Source of the DNA: an uncultured Lachnospiraceae bacterium | GTDB taxonomy: Bacteria > Bacillota > Clostridia > Lachnospirales > Lachnospiraceae | Direction of reading: 5' to 3' | DNA: 38,808 nt | Assembly: GCA_949287925.1 (NCBI GenBank) | Contig: CASEIR010000010.1 | Coordinates: 1 to 38,808, forward strand | Shown: in pieces, positions 14,329-23,340 of the stretch | Numbering within the stretch: position 1 is the stretch's first letter | Layout of the letters: each line of letters starts with the position of its first letter | Translations under genes and position numbers: made by a program | The notes under the pieces: generated by a model | What the model was told of the DNA's origin: nothing | Database searches by the model: none | What the model saw: only the letters and a program-made list of their open reading frames with translations

Positions 14329-15618
14329 TTATTTTTTTGGTGTAAGCTGTGTCATTCCACCCATATATGGCTGAAGAACTTCCGGTATCTTTACAGTTCC
14401 ATCTGCCTGCAGGTTATTTTCCAGGAACGCGATCAGCATTCTCGGCGGAGCTGCAACCGTATTATTCAGTGTATGTGCAAAATACTTGCTTCCATCAGCG
14501 CCTTTCACACGGATTCCCAGTCTTCTTGCCTGAGCGTCTCCTAAATTAGAGCAGCTGCCTACTTCAAAGTATTTTTTCTGTCTTGGAGACCATGCCTCCA
14601 CGTCACAGGATTTTACCTTCAGATCTGCAAGATCGCCCGAACAACACTCCAGAGTACGTACCGGGATATCCATGGAACGGAAGAGATCTACCGTATTTTG
14701 CCACAGATTATCATACCATTTCATGCTTTCTTCCGGCTTACATACAACGATCATTTCCTGTTTTTCAAACTGATGGATTCTATAAACTCCACGTTCCTCG
14801 ATTCCATGAGCTCCCTTTTCCTTACGGAAGCATGGAGAATAGCTGGTGAGTGTCTGCGGAAGCTGATCCTCTGTCAGCATTGTGTCAATGAATTTACCGA
14901 TCATAGAATGTTCGCTGGTTCCAATCAGATACAGATCCTCTCCTTCGATCTTGTACATCATAGCATCCATCTCCGCAAAGCTCATAACTCCGGTCACTAC
15001 GTTACTACGAATCATAAATGGAGGAATACAGTAAGTGAATCCGCGGCCGATCATGAAATCACGGGCGTAAGACAATACTGCGGAATGTAGTCTTGCAATA
15101 TCTCCCATCAGATAATAAAATCCATTTCCTGCAACCTTACCGGCGCTTTCCAGATCGATTCCATTAAAACTTTCCATAATCTCTGTGTGGTAGGGAATCT
15201 CATACTTCGGAACTACCGGATCGCCGTATTTCTGAATTTCCACATTTTCGCTGTCATCTTTACCGATGGGTACAGACGGATCAATGATATTCGGAATGGT
15301 CATCATGATTTTTTTGATTCTTGCTTCCACTTCTTTTTCTTCAGCAGATAAAGATTCTACTCTGTCGGCATTCTCCTGTACCTTCTTTTTCAGTTCTTCG
15401 GCTTCCTCTTTCTTTCCCTGCGCCATGCATGCGCCAATCTCTTTGGAAATCTTATTTCTGTCCGCACGAAGAGCTTCTACTTCCTGTTTAATATCACGGT
15501 TTTTCTGATCCAGCTCCAGTACTTCGTCTACCAATGGTAATTTTTCATCCTGGAATTTTTTCTTAATGTTTTCTTTTACTACATCTGGATTCATCCTTAC
15601 AAATTTAATGTCTAACAT
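14329..15618 (-). CDS. serS: Seryl-tRNA synthetase
   Basis: Charges tRNA-Ser (and tRNA-Sec) with serine. The 429-aa protein has the N-terminal coiled-coil arm (residues about 27-105, Lys/Glu-rich) and class II motif 2 in CFRKEKGAHGIEERGVYRIH followed by QFEKQEM. The motif 3 region is GSCSNLGDAQARRLGIRVKG and HTLNNTVAAPPRMLIAFLEN. Motif 3 reads VAAPPRML where most bacterial enzymes have a form like LAVGRTLAAILEN, so this is a divergent bacterial type, although the motif 3 Arg is kept. GGGAGG lies before the ATG. There is no T-box ahead of it; it lies 17 bp after the DUF4446 gene, so it seems to be transcribed with parAB. Confidence 0.95.
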   Translation of the reverse strand: MLDIKFVRMNPDVVKENIKKKFQDEKLPLVDEVLELDQKNRDIKQEVEALRADRNKISKEIGACMAQGKKEEAEELKKKVQENADRVESLSAEEKEVEARIKKIMMTIPNIIDPSVPIGKDDSENVEIQKYGDPVVPKYEIPYHTEIMESFNGIDLESAGKVAGNGFYYLMGDIARLHSAVLSYARDFMIGRGFTYCIPPFMIRSNVVTGVMSFAEMDAMMYKIEGEDLYLIGTSEHSMIGKFIDTMLTEDQLPQTLTSYSPCFRKEKGAHGIEERGVYRIHQFEKQEMIVVCKPEESMKWYDNLWQNTVDLFRSMDIPVRTLECCSGDLADLKVKSCDVEAWSPRQKKYFEVGSCSNLGDAQARRLGIRVKGADGSKYFAHTLNNTVAAPPRMLIAFLENNLQADGTVKIPEVLQPYMGGMTQLTPKK

Positions 15619-15635
15619 GTCTTTCCCTCCTGTTT

Positions 15636-16157
15636 TTATGCTTTTGTTTCATATACTTCTTTAAACATGGCTTTATCCAGTGCCTCTGCCTCTTCTTCAG
15701 CCAATTCTACAAAACTCTCGCCTTTTAATATTTCTTTTACATAAGTATAACATCCTTCTCTGCTGTGCATAGCGTTAATAATCCATCCGCTGTTATTTCC
15801 ATCCAGCATGGCAAGCGCAAAACTCAGTTTTCCTCCCATTTCATTGAAAGCGTCATACTTTACGATACCGACTTTTTTATAGTCATTTTCCATTTTTTTA
15901 TTAATTTCCCGGATATCGATCCTGTTCTGCTTTGTAATCTTTAGAATAGCTTCTACCTCTGCAAAACGCTCCATCATGCTCTCTTCCAGAGTTTTCCCAT
16001 CTTTTCCTTTCATAAACGTATTGTAACTGTTTTTCAGACGATTATATTTTAAGGACAGATTCGTATACAATACGAATAGCCCTATAATCAGAATGAACAT
16101 GAATATTAAGATGAATGCCGGATCGATTCCTATTGAATTTAGAATTGAATTTTCCAT
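15636..16157 (-). CDS. DUF4446 family membrane protein
   Basis: A 173-aa protein with one N-terminal transmembrane helix (PAFILIFMFILIIGLFVLY, residues about 13-31), then a charged, probably coiled-coil region (residues 35-90) and a conserved C-terminal domain with GIVKYDAFNEMGGKLSFALA, MLDGNNSGWIINAMHSREGC and YTYVKEILKG. That domain is typical of DUF4446, a family usually found next to parB in Firmicutes. AAGGGAAG precedes the ATG and the gene begins 2 bp after the parB stop, so the two are translationally close. Function unknown; its place suggests a tie to chromosome segregation or the membrane. Confidence 0.88.
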   Translation of the reverse strand: MENSILNSIGIDPAFILIFMFILIIGLFVLYTNLSLKYNRLKNSYNTFMKGKDGKTLEESMMERFAEVEAILKITKQNRIDIREINKKMENDYKKVGIVKYDAFNEMGGKLSFALAMLDGNNSGWIINAMHSREGCYTYVKEILKGESFVELAEEEAEALDKAMFKEVYETKA

Positions 16158-16159
16158 AT

Positions 16160-17068
16160 TTATACTTCCCTTCTTATGCTCATTATCATATCGAACATAC
16201 GTTCTAATTCTTTATCCGAATAATATTCGATTTCTATTTTTCCCCTGCCGTTTCCCCTTGTGGAAATATTTACTTTTGTTCCCATAACATCCTTCATCTT
16301 ATTTGCAAGATCCTTGTATAGGAATTCATTTTCAACCGGTTTTTTCTCTTTTGTCTTTTTTGGATTTTTAATATCCTTGATTAACTTTTCAGTCTCCCTC
16401 ACACTCAGTTTTTCATCGAAAATTTTATTTGCAAGAATATATTGCTGCTCCATATCATCGATAGCCAGAAGCGCCCTTGCATGGCCGGTTGTAATCATAT
16501 CATCAATAATCATCTGCTGTACTTTTTCATTCAGCTTTAATAATCTCATAGAGTTTGTAACTGCAGTCCGGCTTTTTGAAACTCTTTCCGCAACTTCATC
16601 CTGTTTCAGATTAAATTCTTCCAACAGCTTTTTATATGCGAGAGCCTCTTCAATTGGATTTAGATTTTCCCTTTGAATATTTTCAATAAGTCCGATCTCC
16701 AGAATTTCCTGCTCTGTATATTCTTTTATGATTACTGGAACTTCTTTAAGTCCTGCAATTTTTGCAGCTCTCCACCTGCGTTCTCCTGCGATAATTTCAT
16801 AATAATCATCTTTTTTTCTAACCAGGAGAGGCTGTAATATTCCCATTTGTTTAATAGAATCTGCTAATTCCAACAGCGCGTCTTCTTCAAAGTTCTTTCT
16901 AGGCTGCTCTCTGTTGGGTTCTACATTATTAATTTTCACCATTACTTCACCAGTTTTCGATTCTGGATCAGATTCGTTTGGTTTTACAGATTTCGATGAC
17001 TTTACATTTTTATTTTCCTGAATTAATTTATCCAGTCCTCTTCCAAGTCCTTTATTTTTAACTGCCAT
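16160..17068 (-). CDS. parB: Chromosome-partitioning protein ParB (Spo0J)
   Basis: A CTP-dependent DNA clamp that loads at parS and spreads along DNA to recruit SMC and drive origin segregation with ParA. Of 302 aa, residues about 40-130 form the ParB/Srx domain, with the CTP-binding stretch IIAGERRWRAAKIAGLKEVP and ENIQRENLNPIEEALAYKKL. The helix-turn-helix LKQDEVAERVSKSRTAVTNS reads parS. A Lys-rich linker and a C-terminal dimerisation domain follow. GGAGG lies 7 bases before the ATG. It lies 20 bp after parA, and its targets are the three parS sites at 17916-18035. Confidence 0.96.
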   Translation of the reverse strand: MAVKNKGLGRGLDKLIQENKNVKSSKSVKPNESDPESKTGEVMVKINNVEPNREQPRKNFEEDALLELADSIKQMGILQPLLVRKKDDYYEIIAGERRWRAAKIAGLKEVPVIIKEYTEQEILEIGLIENIQRENLNPIEEALAYKKLLEEFNLKQDEVAERVSKSRTAVTNSMRLLKLNEKVQQMIIDDMITTGHARALLAIDDMEQQYILANKIFDEKLSVRETEKLIKDIKNPKKTKEKKPVENEFLYKDLANKMKDVMGTKVNISTRGNGRGKIEIEYYSDKELERMFDMIMSIRREV

Positions 17069-17088
17069 TTTTTCACCTCCGTCTCAAA

Positions 17089-17850
17089 TTAATCTCTGTT
17101 CATCACTTCATCTGCGAGGCGCATATAACTGTCACATCCAGCTGACTTGGGATCATACTTATTAATTGGCATTCCATAACTTGGAGCTTCTGCAAGACGA
17201 ATATTTCTCGGAATAATCGTCTTATAGATATTTTGCTGCAGGTTATCTTTTACATTTTCCACAACCTGCAGGGACAGATTTGTACGGGCGTCATACATTG
17301 TGAAAACAACACCTTCAATTTCAAGTACCGGATTCAATCTTTCCTTTACTAATTCTACTGTATGAATCAGCTGGCTGAGCCCTTCCAAAGCATAATATTC
17401 ACACTGAATCGGTACAAGTACAGAATCTGCAGTAGTCATCGCATTAATTGTCAACATGCTTAATGAGGGCGGGCAGTCAATAATTACGAAATCATAATTA
17501 TCCTTTATTTTGTCTATGGCTTTTTTCATAATATATTCTTTATCATCGATACCAATTAGCTCAATTTCAGCTGCAGACAGGTCAATATTGGTCGGAAGAA
17601 TATCGATATTCTCAACAGCTCCCTGCTGCAATGTTTCTTCAATCTCTGCCTCACCTATAATAATGTCATATACCGTCTTTTCTACTGAATCCTTATCCAA
17701 TCCTAATCCACTGGTCATATTTCCCTGTGGATCCATGTCCACGGCGAGAACTTTCTGACCTTTTTCTGCCAGACACGCAGACAAATTAATAGCTGTTGTT
17801 GTTTTACCTACTCCGCCTTTTTGATTAGCGACTGCTATAATCCTTCCCAT
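17089..17850 (-). CDS. parA: Chromosome-partitioning ATPase ParA (Soj)
   Basis: A 253-aa deviant-Walker ATPase that binds DNA as an ATP dimer, partners with ParB, and in Bacillus also regulates DnaA. Walker A is KGGVGKTT (residues 11-18, with the signature Lys at 11), followed by VDMDPQGNMTSGLG and switch II DFVIIDCPPSLSMLTINAM. The C-terminal part has RTNLSLQVVENVKD and IPRNIRLAEAPSYGMPI. AAAGGTG lies before the ATG at 17850. It is the first gene of the minus-strand string and is separated from a divergent hydrolase gene by the parS cluster. Confidence 0.97.
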   Translation of the reverse strand: MGRIIAVANQKGGVGKTTTAINLSACLAEKGQKVLAVDMDPQGNMTSGLGLDKDSVEKTVYDIIIGEAEIEETLQQGAVENIDILPTNIDLSAAEIELIGIDDKEYIMKKAIDKIKDNYDFVIIDCPPSLSMLTINAMTTADSVLVPIQCEYYALEGLSQLIHTVELVKERLNPVLEIEGVVFTMYDARTNLSLQVVENVKDNLQQNIYKTIIPRNIRLAEAPSYGMPINKYDPKSAGCDSYMRLADEVMNRD

Positions 17851-17915
17851 TAATCTTCACCTTTCTTTTTTGCATAAATAAAGTATATCACTTTTAAGAT
17901 AACTTATCTACTAAA

Positions 17916-17931
17916 TGTTTCACGTGAAACA
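17916..17931. promoter_or_regulatory. parS site 1
   Basis: TGTTTCACGTGAAACA, an exact match to the 16-bp bacterial parS consensus and a perfect palindrome. It lies 65 bp upstream of parA. Confidence 0.97.
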
Positions 17932-17944
17932 TTTTTTTTGTTTT

Positions 17945-17976
17945 ATATAGAATGTTTCACGTGAAACATTCTATAT
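17945..17976. promoter_or_regulatory. parS site 2 inside a 32-bp perfect palindrome
   Basis: The consensus 16-mer lies at 17953-17968. It is flanked on both sides by a further eight complementary bases (ATATAGAA and TTCTATAT), so dyad symmetry covers 32 bp. The other two sites lack this extension. Confidence 0.97.
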
Positions 17977-18019
17977 TTGTATAATTTTATTTTATAAAAG
18001 CAATTCCTTTTTTCTTTGA

Positions 18020-18035
18020 TGTTTCACGTGAAACA
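18020..18035. promoter_or_regulatory. parS site 3
   Basis: A third exact consensus copy. It ends two bases before the -35 element of the hydrolase promoter, so ParB loading here could influence that promoter. Confidence 0.97.
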
Positions 18036-18037
18036 TT

Positions 18038-18065
18038 TTACAACACTTACATATTGTAGTATAAT
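18038..18065 (+). promoter_or_regulatory. Probable promoter of the alpha/beta hydrolase gene
   Basis: TTACAA (18038-18043) and TATAAT (18060-18065) with a 16-bp spacer. Confidence 0.6.
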
Positions 18066-18128
18066 AAATATAATGAAATCGGTATATTACATAATAATAT
18101 TTTGTGATATTTTAGTGGGGTATAATAA

Positions 18129-19082
18129 ATGAATTGGAAAAAAGCACTCATAACCGGAGCTTCTTTATTGGGAGCATCCACGTTAACTATTCACCTGATT
18201 AATAAATTCGTATATTTTTCATCGACTTTGGATAATTTACTGAGCAATCCATCTGGATCTTATTATGAATGGAAATTTGGTAAGATCTATTATACAAAAA
18301 TAGGTGAAGGAAAACCAATCCTATTGATTCATGATCTCACCACATATAGTTCTGCACATGAATGGCATCTGATAAAAGAAAAGCTTGCCAAAACAAATAC
18401 TGTTTACAGCATAGATCTGATTGGCTGCGGTAGATCCGATAAACCAAACATGATCTATACAAATTATTTATATGTTCAGCTTGTCAGTGATTTTATTAAG
18501 CACGTTATTGGAGAAAAAACCGATGTAATTGCCACCGGGGAATCTTCTTCTTTTGTCATTGCAACTTGTCAGAATGATTCCAGCATTATTGATCAGATTG
18601 TAATGATTAATCCTTCTGATATCCGGCAGTTAAATAAAACTCCAAGCAAGCGTACCAAAACGTTAACTCATATAATCAATCTTCCTATATTCGGAACATT
18701 TTTATATAATCTCCTCACAAGGCGAGAGAAGATTGCCCAGATTTACAAAAATGAATATTTTTATGACGCCAGTCTTGTTACAGATAATATGATCAATACC
18801 TATTATGAAACAGCACATTCTGGAAATGCTTCATCAAAATATCTCTTTTCCAGTAAATCCGGCCGATATACAACGATTAATATTAAACACTGTCTGAAGT
18901 CATTAAACAATAGTATATTTATCATAGCTGGAAGTGCAATAGATAATATTGATGAACGGTTAGATCTGTATAAAGAAATTCTTCCATCTATTGAAATCGA
19001 AAAAATTGATAATTGCCGTCATCTGCCTCAGATGGAACGACCGGAAAAATTATTAGATTTACTATATACATTGCTGATATAA
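18129..19082 (+). CDS. Alpha/beta hydrolase fold protein, membrane-anchored
   Basis: A 317-aa hydrolase with an N-terminal hydrophobic helix (residues about 5-32, ALITGASLLGASTLTIHLI) that probably anchors it in the membrane. The fold starts with YYTKIGEGKPILLIHDLTTY (usual HG is HD here), then VYSIDLIGCGRSDKPN. The nucleophile elbow is ATGESSSFV (Ser in G-E-S-S-S rather than G-x-S-x-G). A late FIIAGSAIDNIDE supplies the acid, and CRHLPQMERPEKL the His. The triad seems complete. Substrate unknown. It has a poor ribosome site (GGGG) and its own promoter beside parS 3. It reads against the neighbouring minus-strand genes, so head-on to the leftward fork. AT content is high, like parAB. Confidence 0.88.
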   Translation: MNWKKALITGASLLGASTLTIHLINKFVYFSSTLDNLLSNPSGSYYEWKFGKIYYTKIGEGKPILLIHDLTTYSSAHEWHLIKEKLAKTNTVYSIDLIGCGRSDKPNMIYTNYLYVQLVSDFIKHVIGEKTDVIATGESSSFVIATCQNDSSIIDQIVMINPSDIRQLNKTPSKRTKTLTHIINLPIFGTFLYNLLTRREKIAQIYKNEYFYDASLVTDNMINTYYETAHSGNASSKYLFSSKSGRYTTINIKHCLKSLNNSIFIIAGSAIDNIDERLDLYKEILPSIEIEKIDNCRHLPQMERPEKLLDLLYTLLI

Positions 19083-19133
19083 TTATATTTTATCTGGTTT
19101 TATCTTTATCTCCGTATAAAATATTTAATAAGT

Positions 19134-19180
19134 AAAAACTGCTGTTACCTGAAAAAATTTTCAAGTAACAGCAGTTTTTT
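19134..19180. terminator. Bidirectional terminator between the hydrolase gene and rsmG
   Basis: Arms AAAAACTGCTGTTAC and GTAACAGCAGTTTTT pair perfectly, with T-runs on either side in both directions. The right end overlaps the rsmG stop codon. Confidence 0.9.
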
Positions 19181-19889
19181 ATAATGGTTCTTTAGCAGGT
19201 GTACCTGCTTTTCTTGGATATTTTTTTGGTGTTTGCTTCTTTTTATCTATAACTACAAAAGATCTTCCAATATCCGTTCCCGGAAGATTAAATCTGACTA
19301 CATCACGGACTTTTCCACCCAATATAGAAACTGCCCGTTCAGAAGCTTTTAATTCTTCTTCAATCTCACCGGATTTGTATGGAATGAACATACCATCAGT
19401 CTTTACAAAAGGAAGACAATACTCACTCAGTGTTGATAAGTTTGCCACAGCTCTTGAAACACACAAATCAAATTTTTCTCTATACTTCAAGTTCTTTGCA
19501 AATTCTTCAGCTCTTCCATGAAAAGTATTAATTTCTGATAATTGACATATATCAATAACATTATTCAGAAATTTTATTCTTTTGTTTAAAGAATCAATTA
19601 AAACTATATTCAAATTAGGAAACATAATCTTTAAAGGAATTCCAGGAAATCCAGCGCCTGTACCGACGTCTATAACTGTTTCTACCTTTTGAATATCGAT
19701 TGCTTTCACTATGGACAGACTGTCCACAAAATGCTTTTCCACCACTTCTTCAAATTCTGTAATCCCGGTCAGATTCATGACCTTGTTCCACTCCGTCAGC
19801 TGTTCATAAAACTGAAGAAACTGTTTCGCCTTCTTTTCACTGACTTCTAATCCTAATTGTTCTATCTTATTAATGATTATATGTGTCAT
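19179..19889 (-). CDS. rsmG: 16S rRNA (guanine-527-N7)-methyltransferase
   Basis: Methylates G527 in the 530 loop of 16S rRNA using SAM; loss gives low-level streptomycin resistance. About 236 aa. Visible parts are the N-terminal helix pair with FYEQLTEWNKVMNLTGITE, HFVDSLSIVK, the SAM-binding motif VIDVGTGAGFPGIPLKIMFP, DSLNKRIKFLNNV, HGRAEEF and FDLCVSRAVANLSTLSEY. I chose ATG at 19889 with GGAG six bases upstream. A TTG at 19904, directly after the mnmG stop and with GGAGG seven bases upstream, would add five residues and is also possible. Last gene of the mnmE-mnmG-rsmG string. Confidence 0.95.
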   Translation of the reverse strand: MTHIIINKIEQLGLEVSEKKAKQFLQFYEQLTEWNKVMNLTGITEFEEVVEKHFVDSLSIVKAIDIQKVETVIDVGTGAGFPGIPLKIMFPNLNIVLIDSLNKRIKFLNNVIDICQLSEINTFHGRAEEFAKNLKYREKFDLCVSRAVANLSTLSEYCLPFVKTDGMFIPYKSGEIEEELKASERAVSILGGKVRDVVRFNLPGTDIGRSFVVIDKKKQTPKKYPRKAGTPAKEPL

Positions 19890-19904
19890 ACTTTTCTCCA
19901 ACAA

Positions 19905-21809
19905 TTATTTTCCTCCAAGATAAACCAGCAGAACGGATATATCTGCCGGAGATACTCCCGATATTCTGGACGCCTGTCCAATAGATACAGGACGGATTTC
20001 TTTCAATTTCTGAACTGCTTCTATCCGAAGACTTTTTACATTATCATAATCGATATCTTCCGGTATTCGTTTGTTCTCCAGTTTTTTAAATTGTTCCACC
20101 TGTCTTTTCTGACGGTTAATATATCCTTCATATTTGACAGATATGTCAATCTGTTCTATGATTTCTTCTCTTAGATCATCAGGAAGCACAGGCCTTCCCG
20201 TATCTACAGGTTCCAGAATCTGATAACTCATCTCAGGACGGCGGATCAACTCTGTTAGTGTGCTGCCGGAAACCAGAGGCGTACTGCCACAGGAAACCAG
20301 GAGTTTCTGTACTTCATCTGACGTACCTACTGTGGCGCGTTCCAGACGCCGGATTTCGCTTTCAATCCACTCTTCCTTTTTTTTCAATCTTTCATAACGT
20401 TCCTTGGGAATCAATCCAATCTCGTACCCTATCCTGGTAAGTCTCTGATCTGCGTTATCCTGCCTTAATAACAGGCGATATTCTGCTCTGGAGGTCATCA
20501 TCCGATAAGGCTCTTTACTTTCCTTTGTCACCAGATCATCTATTAATACTCCAATATAAGCCTGAGAGCGGTCCAGAATAATAGGTTCCTCATTCTTAAG
20601 TTTCCTTGCGGCATTGATTCCCGCAATCAATCCCTGTGCGGCAGCTTCCTCATAACCCGAACTTCCGTTAAACTGGCCTGCGCTGAACAGACCGGATATG
20701 TTACGGAATTCCAGTGATGGGAGCAGCTGTCTGGCGTCAATACAATCATATTCGATAGCATATGCGTTTCGAACAATTTTTGCATGTTCTAATCCAGGTA
20801 CAGAACGATACATAGCATATTGAACATCTTCCGGCAAGGAACTGGACATTCCTCCAATATACATTTCATTGGTTTCCAAACCTTCCGGTTCAATAAAAAC
20901 CTGGTGACGTTCTTTATCTGCGAATTTCACAACCTTGTCCTCGATGGAAGGACAATACCGGGGTCCGGTTCCTTCTATCATACCGGAAAACAATGGAGAA
21001 CGATCCAGATTATCTCGGATGATCTGATGCGTAACCGGCGTAGTATAGGTCAGCCAACAAGATACCTGGTCGATCTGTACATCCTTTGGATCCGTTGTAA
21101 AGGAGAATGGAACAACCCTGTCGTCGCCGAATTGTTCTTCCATTTTGCTGAAATCTACACTTAGCCTGTCGATCCTGGCTGGAGTTCCTGTTTTAAACCG
21201 ATACATTCTTATCCCTAGATTTTTTAAAGAATCTGTCAGTAAGTTAGCCGCCTGCAGTCCGTTTGGTCCTGTATTCATACTGGCTTCTCCGTAAATACAT
21301 CTCGCTTTCAGATAAGTACCGGTACACAAAATAACTGCCCGGCAATGAAGCACCATTCCCGCTGCGGACTTCACACCCGTAACACTTCCATTTTCTGTCA
21401 GTATTTCTGCTATCTCTGTCTGCTTGATATCCAGATTTTCCTGATTCTCCAGCACCTGTCTCATATTCTTACTGTAGCGGTCTTTATCCGCCTGAGCACG
21501 CAATGAATGCACCGCAGGTCCTTTGGATTTGTTCAACATCTTTGACTGGATGAAAGACCGGTCAATCACCTTTCCCATCTCTCCTCCCAGAGCGTCCACC
21601 TCTCTTACCAGGTGTCCTTTTGAACTTCCGCCAATGTTAGGATTGCATGGCATCAAAGCTACGCTGTCTATACTGACCGTAAATATGACTGTGCGGAATC
21701 CAAGACGCGCGGCGGCCAGAGCTGCTTCACATCCTGCATGTCCGGCGCCAATTACCGCAACATCATAAACGTCTTTATTTTCCCATACAGAATTTGCTGA
21801 ATATTTCAT
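19905..21809 (-). CDS. mnmG: tRNA uridine-5-carboxymethylaminomethyl modification enzyme MnmG (GidA)
   Basis: The FAD subunit of the MnmEG complex, which modifies the wobble uridine of several tRNAs. The 634-aa protein has the family length. The dinucleotide motif [19 protein letters not shown] is at residues 19-37, and the signature region [20 protein letters not shown] (MnmG family) follows at about residue 277. Also visible are [20 protein letters not shown] and the C-terminal MnmE-binding helical domain. The start at 21809 overlaps the mnmE 3' end by 35 bp, so coupled translation is likely; GGAG is about 12 bases upstream, rather far. Overlap and order mnmE-mnmG-rsmG match other Firmicutes. 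Confidence 0.96.
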   Translation of the reverse strand: MKYSANSVWENKDVYDVAVIGAGHAGCEAALAAARLGFRTVIFTVSIDSVALMPCNPNIGGSSKGHLVREVDALGGEMGKVIDRSFIQSKMLNKSKGPAVHSLRAQADKDRYSKNMRQVLENQENLDIKQTEIAEILTENGSVTGVKSAAGMVLHCRAVILCTGTYLKARCIYGEASMNTGPNGLQAANLLTDSLKNLGIRMYRFKTGTPARIDRLSVDFSKMEEQFGDDRVVPFSFTTDPKDVQIDQVSCWLTYTTPVTHQIIRDNLDRSPLFSGMIEGTGPRYCPSIEDKVVKFADKERHQVFIEPEGLETNEMYIGGMSSSLPEDVQYAMYRSVPGLEHAKIVRNAYAIEYDCIDARQLLPSLEFRNISGLFSAGQFNGSSGYEEAAAQGLIAGINAARKLKNEEPIILDRSQAYIGVLIDDLVTKESKEPYRMMTSRAEYRLLLRQDNADQRLTRIGYEIGLIPKERYERLKKKEEWIESEIRRLERATVGTSDEVQKLLVSCGSTPLVSGSTLTELIRRPEMSYQILEPVDTGRPVLPDDLREEIIEQIDISVKYEGYINRQKRQVEQFKKLENKRIPEDIDYDNVKSLRIEAVQKLKEIRPVSIGQASRISGVSPADISVLLVYLGGK

Positions 21810-23202
21810 TAACCAAATCTTCTCCTATCGTCTCACCTGTAATATTTCCCAATGCCTCATATGCATCCATCAGATCAATCGAATAAAAATCTTCCGGCAT
21901 CTGAAGCTCAATACTTTCTTTTACTTTCTTAAGAGATTCATACGCATTCTGCAACGCATGTTTCTGCCTCGCATTGGTAATATATATTTCATCATTAAAT
22001 GCAAGATTTCCTGCAAAAAACATACTCTTCAGCTGATTTTCCAATTCTTCTATTCCACTTTGATTTTTCGCTGAAATCTCGATAATAGCTGGATTTTTTC
22101 CCTTATTTTTATCCTGTCCACTTGAAGGATTACTTGCAAAATATTCATTACACAATTGTTCTTTTGTAATCACCATTGATAGATCTGATTTATTAAGCAG
22201 AATAACCGATGGCTTTCCCTGTATCATTTTTAATATCTCTCTGTCATTTTCATCCAGGGGATTCGATGCATCAATCACATATAGTATCAGATCCGCCTGA
22301 TCCGCATACGTTTTCGCCCGTTCTACCCCAATCTTCTCCACCGTGTCCGCAGTCTGGCGGATTCCTGCAGTATCCATGATATTTAAAGATATTCCTGCAA
22401 GATTAATATGCTCTTCCAATACATCTCTGGTAGTTCCGGCAATCTCGGTAACAATAGCTCTGTCTTCTCCGAGAAGTACATTCATGAGGGAAGATTTCCC
22501 CGCATTTGGCTTTCCTACAATGACAGTATTGATTCCTTCTTTTAAGATACGTCCGTTATCTGCGGTATCAATCAGATGTTTCAGCTCCTGAAGCAGTTCT
22601 TGAATGATTCCTGATAGCTTTTCTCCGTATCCATCTATACTAATATGCTCCGGATCATCCAACGCTGTTTCTATAAAAGCTGTTTCGTAAATTATTTTAT
22701 TTCTTATATTATTTATTTTATTTCTTATACTTCCTTTTAACTGCTGAATAGAACTTTTTAACGCATACTCATTCTGAGAAACGATCAGATCCCCTACTGC
22801 TTCTGCCTGTGACAGATCCATTCTTCCATTCAGAAACGCCCTCTTTGTAAATTCTCCAGGCTCTGCCGGTCTTGCTCCATTTCTGATCAGAAGTTCCAGG
22901 ATGCGCCTTACTACATAGACTCCGCCATGACAGTTAATCTCTACCGTATCTTCTCCCGTATAACTGTGAGGACCTTTCATCAGCATGACAAGAACCTCAT
23001 CGATTAATGTATCTCCATCTGCAATATATCCATAATGAATCGTATGGGATTTCTGTTCTGTCAATAACTTATTGTTCTTACTTCTGTATACCTTCTGCGT
23101 AATCTCATAAGCTCTGTCTCCGCTCATACGAACGATCCCGATTCCAGAATTACTCATTGCCGTGGAGATGGCGGCAATTGTCGTACTGGCGTCTGTACCC
23201 AT
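21775..23202 (-). CDS. mnmE: tRNA modification GTPase MnmE (TrmE)
   Basis: A potassium-activated GTPase that partners MnmG in wobble-uridine modification. The 475-aa protein has an N-terminal folate-binding domain ([54 protein letters not shown]). The G domain in the middle has G1 [11 protein letters not shown]2 [11 protein letters not shown]3 DTAGIR and G4 NKSD. The protein ends with the CxGK motif (CMGK), whose Cys is important for modification. Start at 23202 chosen because GGAAGG precedes it and family members begin close to TIAAIST. The frame open upstream to 23262 lacks a ribosome site. A terminator separates it from jag. Confidence 0.96.
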   Translation of the reverse strand: MGTDASTTIAAISTAMSNSGIGIVRMSGDRAYEITQKVYRSKNNKLLTEQKSHTIHYGYIADGDTLIDEVLVMLMKGPHSYTGEDTVEINCHGGVYVVRRILELLIRNGARPAEPGEFTKRAFLNGRMDLSQAEAVGDLIVSQNEYALKSSIQQLKGSIRNKINNIRNKIIYETAFIETALDDPEHISIDGYGEKLSGIIQELLQELKHLIDTADNGRILKEGINTVIVGKPNAGKSSLMNVLLGEDRAIVTEIAGTTRDVLEEHINLAGISLNIMDTAGIRQTADTVEKIGVERAKTYADQADLILYVIDASNPLDENDREILKMIQGKPSVILLNKSDLSMVITKEQLCNEYFASNPSSGQDKNKGKNPAIIEISAKNQSGIEELENQLKSMFFAGNLAFNDEIYITNARQKHALQNAYESLKKVKESIELQMPEDFYSIDLMDAYEALGNITGETIGEDLVNEIFSKFCMGK

Positions 23203-23292
23203 ATCCGCAAACCTTCCTTCATATATAATAACCGCAGCCGCAATCATTAATGTCACAGACAAACCTGGTCCATGGATTGCCGCCGTTACAAA

Positions 23293-23326
23293 AAGCTGTT
23301 GTAAAGATTATATCTTACAACAGCTT
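23293..23326 (-). terminator. Intrinsic terminator after jag
   Basis: A 12-bp stem (AAGCTGTTGTAA with TTACAACAGCTT) followed on the minus strand by TTTTTG. It lies 15 bp after the jag stop and should separate the rpmH-jag transcript from mnmE. Confidence 0.85.
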
Positions 23327-23340
23327 CATTGACAAATAAA

